Shown here one piece after another: positions 43,712 through 53,485 of a stretch of DNA of 64,000 nt; the first letter of the stretch is position 1, and the number at the start of each line of letters is the position of its first letter. A model generated the notes under the pieces. It saw only the letters and a list, made by a program, of their open reading frames with translations, searched no databases and was not told the origin of the DNA. Position numbers and translations under genes: made by a program. Where the stretch lies: assembly GCA_949317995.1 (NCBI GenBank), contig OX439045.1:40381693-40445692 (forward strand), given 5' to 3'. The stretch is from Acholoe squamosa (lineage: Eukaryota > Annelida > Polychaeta > Phyllodocida > Polynoidae).

Positions 43712-44283
43712 CATCACTAGTATTTTTTTTTAACCACAAGGTGGCTCCACTAAACCCAGCAATAAGCAGTTCCAATAATATCCACTAGGTGTCAGGCGTG
43801 AGGGTGCCACTGTTTGTTTTTTTTTAACCACAAGAGGGCTCCACTTAACTCAGCTATAAGCAGTTCCAATAATATCCACTAGGTGTCAGGTGATTATGTG
43901 ACATTGCCCGGACAACAACACATTTTGTTTATTTTTGATTGTTGCCATGGCAACTACCTCTCAGCCAATAAGAGCTTGAAAAATGAGGTCACATGCCCAT
44001 AATATTATATGGTCATGGGCGTGGCTTCCAGTCAAATGCTGCCTTCTGATTAGTCGAGAGGTCAAGGTTAAAAGGTCACTTCCAGTTCATAAGTAGGTCA
44101 AATCGATTTTAGTAGCTGTTCCTATGCGCTGAGTTTGCCCCTACATATACCACTCGCAAACCTGCATCTAGGCAATGCCGGTATTTTGCTAATACACGAT
44201 GGTAATTTAACATTTGCAAGTGGATGTGGTAGTTAGTGTATGTATATTCATTTATAACATTGTGTGATTGCTCAGTAAATCAG

Positions 44284-44380
44284 GATGGCAACAATGGAAG
44301 GTGCAGGAGAGTCCCATGCTGCCCAATGAACCACGGTTTCCTTGTTCATCTGACAGGGATGATAATTGCCAGAAAGATGG
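44284..44380 (+). CDS. possible internal exon of an unidentified host gene
   Basis: A 97-base segment between TCAG (44280-44283) and a donor GG|GTATGT (44380/44381). One frame is open with hydrophilic, cysteine-containing composition (WKVQESPMLPNEPRFPCSSD then RDDNCQKDG). It enters with two bases and leaves with two (intron phases 1 and 2), and its exit phase fits the candidate exon at 50231. The pyrimidine tract upstream is weak. Not recognised as any family. Confidence 0.25.
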
Positions 44381-46082
44381 GTATGTATATCTAAGTGAAT
44401 AGTTCATTTAGAGAGTCTTCAACTCAAGTCTACAGATCTATGATATATAGTGGCAGTCACATTGGGACACACAATTCTATATTAAAACCCAAGCCAGATC
44501 CACGCGCACTCAGAAGACCTACAAATTCATGGTCAACCTTTGCCCTCAGTTAGGGAGTGATCAGGGAGGTGGGGGGGGGGGGCGCTGGAGGGTTTGAGGG
44601 GAGGTCAGAACTTTTTTTACCACTTGACCGGGGAGGTCAAATCTTTTTCAATCCCTCTGATGGGAGGTCAAATTAAATTCACCTATTTTCAGTGAAAAAG
44701 CCTGCATTTTACTGTAGGTTAAAAGGGCACGTTTGCACATGATTTATGCCCCCTTTGGGGAGGGTAAAAAAATTTTGCCCTCAATAGGGGAGAGGTCAAA
44801 TTTTCTTTTGCGCATCCACACAAAAACCAACACCCTCCCTGTTGTTAAAATATGATCACTCCCTTAGTTACATATATTGGTTGACTAAAGTATCCACTAT
44901 ATAAAGTGCAACCTTATGTTTTCAATATGTCCCTGACCAATAACCCTGAAATACACCCCCCTGCCCTGAGAGCCCACACTTACAGGTCCTGATTAACCTT
45001 GTCTGGCAGGGCTGCCCTGTCTGCCCCTCCTCCACATTGTGGAGGTGTCAGAATCTGCGGTGTCAGCTGCCGCATTGCAGCAGTACCCTTTTAGTGCATC
45101 TCCTTTTTAGTCATATTCGAAAAGAAATAGCATTCATACCATGAGTGTTTATGTTCGTTTGGAGGCTCAATACCAGGGGGGGGTGTCTCCCTGGTATAAA
45201 ACAGATGCCATTTTTGGGTCCACCTTCGCCCATTGTGGTCTGAATCGATATCAAAATAGTCTAAATCCCTAGCTAATTTTATAGGCTCCCATTTTAAGCG
45301 GAATCTAAAGCATACTACATAGATTGGCCATATATAGACCTGTGTGTTGCGAAAGTACTCTCACAATACCGTTTCTTTATCCTTTATACCTATAGAAATA
45401 GCATCTGCCAATTAAAAATAAACTACCTACAAGGAGAGATAGCTACTGGTGGATCAGGATCTGTCACACCTTGTTCAGATTCTGGTGATTGGATGCTATG
45501 GCGGTGGGATAGTCTGTCTATTTTCCATCACACCTTTTGCTCCCTAGTTTTAGATAATTATAAAACCACCCTGCACTGAGTGCACAGTGGGAACTTCACG
45601 AATGGCTCCAGGCTCATCAGAGAGCTCTTTGATGAAATATAAGAAAGATCCTTGTAGAACTCTGGTGGGTGCTTGGTGTAACGGTTGTGCTGGATACACC
45701 TGGAGGATTAGTTTACTTTGAAAGGAATCGAAATGGCCGTGAGTATTGTCCTTACTTTAATGCCCTCATGTTTCTTGATTAATCAGAATACGTTGTATAA
45801 TGCTGTATTTTACAAGACAAATGAAAAATACAGGAAACGTTCCAGATGATGAAGCTCTTTGTATATGGTTTTGTTCACATGTTAATCAGGGTAGTAGATA
45901 GATAAGATCTTGTTGAAGTGAATTAGTATTAGAAACGGATACCAGTAGATCTCGTTAAAATAAATTAATCAGGGCAACAGATAGATGTCGTTGGAGTGAA
46001 TTAATCAGGGCGATAGTTATGTTTGGACAGTGTTCTTACAAATTGAAATGCTATCCCCTCCAAGGCCTACATTTATACATTT
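44381..46082. other. unassigned sequence, possibly intron
   Basis: A G-run lies at 44572-44582. A good splice donor (GGCC|GTGAGT, about 45738) ends a short open stretch (VTVVLDTPGGLVYFERNRNG) whose acceptor side is unconvincing. No repeat recognised. Confidence 0.35.
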
Positions 46083-46549
46083 GTAGGGGTTCGTTCCCCC
46101 ATCGGGTGTGCAGAGCCTTCAGAGGGACTGTTCACTTGAATGTGTCACTCCCCCTATATATATACCATACTGATCCAGGGTAGTTGGAAGGTAGAGAATG
46201 TCAGGCCAGGGGATGTAGCTCAGTGGTAGAGCGCTCGACTTGCAAGCGAGAGACCCGGGTTCGAATCCCGGTGTCTCCAGAGACGTTTTCACTGATCACT
46301 ACAGTGGTGGAGACACCGAGTGGTCCTGCCTCGCAAGGGGGACCTTTAGAGAGCTTGGTACCTAGGCCGGTGAGGTATAGACAAGCGCTTCAACTTGCTA
46401 GTGCTGAGGGACTTGGAAACAGGTGGCACTCACAGCAATTCATGGGAACAGGAAGGGTTACTGCTGTGTGTGACTCAGTACTGGTACCGTTCAGACTGGA
46501 CTGGAGGACCGGTTCTGGCGGGATACGGTTAAAGCTGGTTGGGAGGAGT
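46083..46549 (+). repeat. tRNA-bearing tandem duplication, unit 1
   Basis: It begins GTAGGGGTTCGTTCCCCCAT and carries the tRNA-Ala gene with its flanks. The same start recurs at 46550, making a head-to-tail duplication with a 467-bp offset. Confidence 0.85.
46209..46279 (+). tRNA. tRNA-Ala, anticodon TGC
   Basis: 71 bases fold as a cloverleaf: acceptor GGGGATG/TGTCTCC with the G3:U70 pair that marks alanine tRNAs, D-stem GCTC/GAGC, anticodon loop CTTGCAA, T-arm CCGGG TTCGAAT CCCGG, discriminator A. The anticodon stem has one mismatch at its loop end (A31 with G39) and the acceptor has two wobble pairs. A Pol III stop TTTT follows seven bases later. Internal A and B boxes (TAGCTCAGTGG, GGTTCGAATCC) look intact, so the gene is probably functional. 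Confidence 0.9.
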
Positions 46550-46769
46550 GTAGGGGTTCGTTCCCCCATCGGGTGCGCAGAGCCTTCAGAGGGACTGTTC
46601 ACTTGATTGTGTCACTCCCCCTATATATATATACCATACCGAGCCAGGGTAGTTGGAAGGCAGAGAATGTCAGGCCAGGGGATATAGCTCAGCGGTAGAG
46701 CGCTCGACTTGCAAACGAGAGACCCGGGTTTGAATCCAAGTGTCTCCAGAGACGTTTTCACTGACCACT
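46550..46769 (+). repeat. tRNA-bearing tandem duplication, partial unit 2
   Basis: It matches 46083-46304 with a few changes and a 2-bp longer TA run, then diverges after CACTACA (about 46769). It carries the decayed tRNA copy. Confidence 0.85.
46678..46748 (+). pseudogene. decayed tRNA-Ala copy
   Basis: Same length as the first gene, with the TGC anticodon kept. The T-stem is broken (3' side CCAAG instead of CCCGG), the invariant TTCGAAT is TTTGAAT, and the anticodon stem has lost another pair. A TTTT stop is still present. Confidence 0.85.
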
Positions 46770-47400
46770 ACACATTCTATCAGGAGAGAATTATTTAGTT
46801 ACCGTCTTTCAGTGTACTGCCATATTATACAGTCCCGAAGAGCTACGGCTCTACAGTGGTGTGGAGGAAGTGTTTCAGTTTCCTTGATACTACTTGAAAC
46901 AAAACCTATAAAAAACAGGAACAAAACTTTTTTCTCCAATTTTGAAAATAAATTATAAATTTTGCCTGGGTATTCATAAAATTTAATACAGGTGTCCATG
47001 AGTCATCGAGGCAGATTCCAAGTAGGTCTCGGGTTGATTTTGAGATATTAGGCAAAGTACATATTGGTTGAACTACGTAAGAGCCTGGTGTGTCCTACCA
47101 TGCCATATGAAGTTGATGATCATAATGCCAATGCCTAGTGGAAGTAAGCGAACGTGCCCATGTTAGGATTGAATACTTTGGAATGATATTAAAATGGAGA
47201 AGAAAAAGATGGTCTCACATACCATCATTCGAGAACAAATGCCCCGGCAACCTTTGTTTTGGCCTTGCACACCCGGCATGTGCTCTCTCTCTCTCTCTCA
47301 CTGGTGTACGACTATTGCATTGTCCTAATACAGATCAACTTTGCTACTGTGTAGAAACTACATCTACATCGATACTTTGGCATATCCAAGGCACATATAT
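46770..47400. other. unassigned sequence
   Basis: No gene recognised; a (CT)n run at about 47283-47300. Confidence 0.4.
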
Positions 47401-47401
47401 A

Positions 47402-48791
47402 CACTGCAAAAATGTGAGCCAGCAAGCTAAAAGGACCGTCCAAGGGGGATTTGTACCAATTCTGACCACCAGGGGGACACAACTAAGGCTTAAAAAGGGG
47501 AAACTAGACCAAAAATTCTATTATACTAGTTTTTCATGGGGATTTCAATAGTCCTAAAGGGAAATTTCCATTTTTAGACCAAACCTTCCAAATTTGGAAT
47601 GCAAATAGAACGTTTTTAGGGAATTTCAGGGCATAAATCAGTGTATTTGTTGATATGTGTTGCCATGGAAACAAGATTTCCACTCAAAATAGAGGAATAA
47701 AAAAGCCCATTGATAGCCCCACTCACAGGGATGAATGTACTAAAAAAATAGTAAAAATCCTATTTCTAGGTCAAAATCTATGAGAAAATGATTTTAAAGA
47801 ATATGATAATTTTCCTTATTTGAATAATTATGCATACTTATACTAATCTCGAGTTATCTTGGTAAATATGCAAGTTAGAGCTTATTTGGGATAGCGATAG
47901 GTCACTGATCACCCAAAGTGATAGACCCATAACTCAAAAACTAGGAGAGATATTTTCTTATGTAATACATCATTGAAAAGCTCATGACTTGAATTTGGAG
48001 GTCAGTTAGGTGTCTTATCGACTACACATATAGGACATGAACACTTTTATTCTAACTACATAAACATTTATGCCAAACATGTTTAGATGTTTAGAGTTGA
48101 AACAGTTGAATAATAGGTGTTTAGATTTAAACATCAACATGTTTAGATACTTGGATGTTGAATCCATACCAGCACTACCTTTGAATGGACTATCTGCACA
48201 CAGTTATAATCAATTGTTGTGAAAAATGTCCCCAAATCCTATGTTTGTCATTGTTTCATTTCATGTGAATGTCATGTGAATAGAAAGGGCAATAGAAAAT
48301 TGATAAGATTCAACGCGCTGAGCATAAAATAATCCATTAGCTCCATGACTGACACCCATTTGATGTTATTCCTGCCAAGCTGTTGTACTTTCTCAAGTCT
48401 CTCATTCTGATGCAGTGTGTAATACATGTACGCTTATATAGCTGTGGCTGACATCTTTGGAGACTTTGACAAGTAAATACCTGCTGATATCCTCCCAGTA
48501 AATGAGAAAACAAACAAAATATATCTCTTTTTTTTTAATGCATACATGTCTGCAAACCTTAACTCTCCATCAAATCATTTAAACATCTAAACACAAAAAT
48601 TCATAAAGACCTAAACTCAAAAACTCATAGATATCTAAACACAAAGTTTAAACCTAAACACCTACATTTCTAAACAATTGAGCTAAGCACATTGTTTGGC
48701 TAAACATGTTCAGGAAATTAATGTGATTACAAAAACGTTGCAAGAATATGTTTAGAATTGTGTTCAGGATCTAAACACCATTTTTGCAGTG
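47402..48791. mobile_element. TA-flanked inverted-repeat element, 1.39 kb
   Basis: Ends CACTGCAAAAATG (47402) and its near-complement ending CATTTTTGCAGTG (48791) are each bordered by TA, as for Tc1/mariner-type and several MITE families. No transposase frame. The interior has many diverged TTTAGATG/CTAAACA motifs (48060-48190 in one orientation and 48580-48780 mostly in the other), so it may fold on itself. Confidence 0.6.
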
Positions 48792-50230
48792 TAGGAGTCA
48801 AATGTCTATCACTCCCACCTATTGACAATAAGGTCCAAGAGCAGAAATGACTCTGGAGCTACTTAATTAGGTTTATTGCTTATAAATACATGTCTTCACC
48901 GGTGAGGTGAGGGTGTATATTTTCTCTCTAGCATTTAATCACATTACACGGAAGATAATCTCATATAGGCTGAACCGAGGAATTGACTATCTCTAGGCTA
49001 TGGTGTGTCACATTATGATATACATTTTATTTGTGTCAGGGAAGTACCATCTGTATTATATGGCATTGTGATTGCCTGTAGCGGAGATTATCCCATTCAT
49101 CATTATCAATTCAAAGGAAATTAAAATAGGAACCCTTTGGGCTATTTAGGTATATCCTTTTCATCCATACTGTGTTAGGTAGGCACTTTGTATCAAATTA
49201 ATAATAACATCTACTATCATTTTTATTCATAATCTTAACCACTTAAGCACATCCTTATGTTATATACAGGTATATAACGATGGTAATAAATGGAGCTATG
49301 TTTATGTATTAGAGTATCCTTTCATATGGGACTTTAATAGGGCAGCAGGAGGATTTTGACACATAGAGCAGCAACATAATTATGTTTTTCTATATAACCT
49401 ATAGCCTGTATAATGTCAGCTGTTGTCTATCCTGGTGTAGTCTAACCTCCCCAGCTTCCCACCCCTGACTGCTCTCAGTCTTACTCACAGTTAAAATCCC
49501 CTGAGACAGCTGTAAACCAGAACCTCATATATCCCCACTCCATGATAAAGCGCCTTTAGCATACCTGGGCTAGACTGTACGCTGCTTTTTTTAAAAGTTA
49601 GATGTGTCTGTAAACTAAACAAATGACTGTGTCTGTGTGAGAAAATTGTCATTGGTTGCGTGTCAAATTGGTAATGAAGTTTTCTGTTTATTCCAGCGCG
49701 AACTAAATATGACTTGGACCATGGGTCGTGTACCCGGGTCGTGTATCTCCTTTACTATGTCATGATTATTATTAGAAAAGTAACATTTTCGGATAAGATT
49801 TTCACTTTACTTCCACACTTAGACAGTGATTGGACAACGTACCTGACGTTGTTGATAGTGATTAATGCGGATACCTTGCTGTGAACTAATGCAGTACATT
49901 GTTTTAATGACATGTATTCTGATTCACATGCTGTGCGTGGGATAACCAGAATTGGTCGAAAAAAACAGAGGGGCATAGCTAGATTGGCATTACATAGATG
50001 GGAAATTCATGCAGGCTTATTGATAAACATGGTTATCTCATAGGCCACTGGTGGTATCAGATGGCATACATGTAAAACATAATATTGTCTTATGGTAGAC
50101 TATTTTATGGGTGTATGATGCAGGTATTAAGCACGACCCTGTAGACCCCTCATCCTTACAAAGATTGAAAACAGATGAAATGCCCTAGGATAGGGCCAAT
50201 AAAAGACCATAGCCTTCAATATCCTGCCAG
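48792..50230. other. unassigned sequence, possibly intron
   Basis: No gene or repeat recognised. Confidence 0.35.
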
Positions 50231-50337
50231 ATCCGTGGACTTCTGTCCATATGCCATTGACAGTCAGACAGAGGTCCTAGAACCCTACACTGATCCTGCG
50301 GATCCCCTGGCTTCAGATTCCATTATGATCCAGTCTG
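50231..50337 (+). CDS. possible internal exon of an unidentified host gene
   Basis: 107 bases between a fair acceptor (pyrimidine-rich tract then CTGCCAG) and a strong donor (CTG|GTAAGG). Only one frame is open, reading SVDFCPYAIDSQTEVLEPYT and on through DPADPLASDSIMIQS. It enters with one base (intron phase 2), matching the exit phase of the candidate exon at 44284-44380. Family unknown. The open frame alone has perhaps a one-in-five chance of arising at random, so splice sites and phase carry most of the weight. Confidence 0.3.
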
Positions 50338-51722
50338 GTAAGGGCTGAGCCCTTTTCATTCCTACCTCTGAGGTAGATCACGGCAGTCAGTAGTTTGAAA
50401 AGCACTGTGTTATAGCCCTACATACTGAAAACTATACGGGGATATTTGGCATAGAAATGATTGAGGGCTACTGACCATGTATCATGTTCAACAGTATTCA
50501 GTACTCTGTTATTGACTTTAATATGCACTTGCATAACTGAGAACTGTTCTCTCGCATAGTCCCTCTTTTGTTATGCACTTTCTCAGAGCCTTCAGTGATC
50601 TCTGAGACCCAATATCTTTAATTTTTGGGATAGAAATGTGGGTGCAGTCTTGTTTTACCATAAGAGAACGGTGGTCAATCTGAATTTATAATCATATCTG
50701 AGGAGATATAGGATAGGAACTATACATTTGTTAATTTGTATGAACATCCAAGTTACAGGACATAAAATGAAATAATTATGACTTGGGGAAGGGTGGGCAC
50801 TTCTGGGTTCAGGATACGTTCTTGTTAATTAACCCTGCAAAAGGCTAAACTGTAGGTCAAGGAGGAATGATATCCCCAGTAAGACCTGAAATACTCATGT
50901 ATTCTGCTGCAGAATGAGTGGGCCACTAGTAGGGTAAAACCCATCAGAACACATTGTTAAACATGGATATGTAGGGCATATTTAGCATAGTTATTACCCA
51001 AGACTGCACGCTGTCTGCTTGTGCAGTAGGTTGTGATCACAATGTCTGATCTAGCTCAACTGTGGACTTCTTTGGATCTGCATAAGATAGGAAGGTTATT
51101 CAAAAGATCTGAAAAGATATCAAACAAATTGATACAGGCAAATGTATCCAATAGATTCTACACCACTTTGAAAATTCTATGATATGCAAGTGCCTACTTT
51201 TTTTTTTTAACAGGGGATTGTCAGAATTAACTACATCAGACCAGACATCTAGGTGATTAAAAGAGTGAGGTTTGGTAAATGATTGGATGAAATTGATGAT
51301 GGAACAAGCAGAAGTGAATGATATAATTATTATGACTCCTAATGTTTTAAATGAATGTCTAAAAGTTTGAACATTGGCTCTTACCCTTTTTTTTGTCTCT
51401 TACTGACCTCATCTATGCAATAGGTTCTTAAAAATAGAGGTGTTCTATCATCATGTCAACACTTTCGTCCTGATGAGATCATTTGGACGTAAAAACAATT
51501 CCGAGAATGTTCTGGGAACACATTTATCACTAAAACCCAATTTGTGGTTGGGCCTAAGCGTCCATAATTGCGCTATTTGGCATGCCACACTGAGCTCCTT
51601 AGCACCACAAGAGATAATTGGTAAATTATTGGGCAGGTGTCTGTTCGTCTAGATACTTGGTAGATGATGGTTGCTTCCTTGGACCCGGTCAGGTAGACCA
51701 AATGTCCATTATGTATCATCGT
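50338..51722. other. unassigned sequence, possibly intron
   Basis: No gene or repeat recognised. Confidence 0.35.
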
Positions 51723-51731
51723 AAAAAATCG

Positions 51732-52107
51732 GGCAAGTGATATCCGGACGGCCTCACCGTCCATGTAACGATCCTTATTCGGACGGTTGAGGTGGGAGGC
51801 AGGACATAGAGGAAGGGTGGTATACAGGACATCCCCTGTTCTTGTAGAGGGTGGCACACAGGACAGACGAGGATGGTGGGGCAGTGGCCCTTTTTTTCCC
51901 ACATGTGCCCCTAGGAGAGTCCTGTGTCCTGGCCTCCAAGTGTGTCCTGTCTCCCACCCCGACCATCCAGTCCTGTGTCCCACACCCACCGTCCAGTCCT
52001 GTGTCCCACCCCCAATGTCCAGTCTCGTGTCCAACCCCCCCCCCCACCTCAACCGTCCGAATAAGGATCCTTACATGGACGGTGAGGCCGTCCGGATATC
52101 ACTTCCC
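51732..52107. mobile_element. MITE with 65-bp inverted repeats and 9-bp target duplication
   Basis: A perfect 9-bp direct repeat AAAAAATCG (51723-51731 and 52108-52116) flanks a 376-bp element. Its arms 51732-51796 and 52043-52107 are inverted copies of about 65 bp with only one or two mismatches (GATATCCGGACGGCCTCACC inside). A 9-bp duplication with long arms is typical of Mutator-like elements. The interior is rich in CAGTCCTGTGTCCCAC repeats, which create several long overlapping frames on both strands that I do not accept as genes. Confidence 0.85.
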
Positions 52108-52116
52108 AAAAAATCG

Positions 52117-52495
52117 CCCCAGTGCTAATAGATTTGGAGTGCTGGTTAACCTTAGCAGTTATATAGGACAGACGGTTCTTTGGGGTCTGTTTACATTGCT
52201 TAAGAGTTATCCCTATAATCATGGCGCTAATTCGAGATGGGTACCTTTTTAAACCTGGTACTAAACTGCAACAAAAATGGTAAGGTACCAGCAGTGCTTC
52301 ATTCCAACCAAGAAAAAATGAATAAAATACAACTCATGTATCTGGATGCAACTATTTTGCAAGCCAGTAAAATCATATAATCAGTGATAAGCAGTTTTTT
52401 CCTTTTATCTCATGGTAAATACATTGAAATACTGAGAGGTCATAGACTTCGCATTAGAGTGCCATATTACATGCACTGTATGAAGTAGACAGGGT
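52117..52495. other. unassigned sequence
   Basis: Nothing recognised. Confidence 0.35.
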
Positions 52496-52830
52496 TATTT
52501 TACAGCAAAATCCCTTGGCAACTTTGGTTCCAGTACATTTTGCTGTAAATCTACAGGAGGTGAATCACTGTAATTTTACAGAACAATTCAGAGTAATCAT
52601 ACAGTAACAGTCACTGTGATCATACACCAAGCTCATTCAGTTCTACAGAAACATATGCTGTAAACTTACAGCAAAATCTGTTGTACAATTACAGAGAAAT
52701 TTCTTGTAAGTGAAGAGCAATATTTTTATGTGAATGGACAGCAAATTTTTCTGTAAATGAACAATAAAATATACTGTAAATTTACAGAAATATTTGCTGG
52801 CAACTGAGGTTCCACAGGAATCACAGCAAG
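52496..52830. repeat. patch of CTGTAAATTTACAG-type motifs
   Basis: TTTTGCTGTAAAT, TTACAGCAAAAT, TTACAGAAA and ACTGTAAATTTACAG-like motifs recur about ten times in both orientations over 330 bp, so the stretch is self-complementary. It is probably an eroded MITE; ends not defined. Confidence 0.5.
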
Positions 52831-53485
52831 GGGTTCTGTTAATCAACAACAAATGTATTGTATATACAGGTATGTTATAAAAGACACTGCTATATACTCT
52901 GCTATTGGGGACAGTTCTTGGTAATCATCCCCATGATATCATTTATGTGTGCGCTTCATGCATGCATTGATACTATAAACCATGCATGCCTAATCAAGAC
53001 TATTGAGGGTAAGAGAAGTAGAGAACCATCTCGTCCAAACCATTTCATGGCCATTCAGTTTTAACACTGAATTACCCTAAAGGCAGGTAGGCCTATGTTA
53101 ATTCAACCCCAGAGTCCAGGGACTTGTATTTCAGCTTTAGACACAGTTATGGTGTCATGTATGCATATCATTAGTTGTTCCTAGTTTCTTCTCAGGTAAC
53201 CTTGTACAATATCATTGGTGCACAATGCTGTAATGAACCTGTTAAGGTTATTATCATGTTGCAATTCATTATTAAGCTCTGGGGACAATATTTGATTGGG
53301 GTGTGCAATATAAGACTATACATACTAAACATATGGTATATTACTGGCACCCAGGGGGGGGACAGTGCATGTAAGGCTATTTTGGTAAACCCTTTGAAGG
53401 GCCACTAGGGTGACTGGCTGGCCTAGGGCATACTGCATACAGAGTAATTATACAGGATCACTCACTCTACACATAATATCTACAC
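52831..53485. other. unassigned sequence
   Basis: Nothing recognised. Confidence 0.35.

Larger units (their letters stand above)
39303..44180. mobile_element. large foldback element with ~430-bp inverted arms
   Basis: The left arm (from about 39303, clearly from 39516 to ~39950) and right arm (43712-44143, fading to ~44180) are inverted copies. They share AGGGGCAAACTCAGCGCATA at the outside, TTGACCTACTTATG, CTCTCGAC.AATCAGAAG, GTTGCCATGGCAAC, and an inner ~106-bp tandem repeat with CACCTAGTGGATATTATTGG. The interior (39.96-43.71 kb) contains short frames but no recognisable transposase. Outer limits are approximate and I found no target duplication. Confidence 0.7.

Noticed and set aside
51573..52252. 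Overlapping frames of 62-159 codons on both strands as genes
   Set aside because: They translate the low-complexity GTCCTGTGTCCCAC repeats inside the MITE and its inverted arms.
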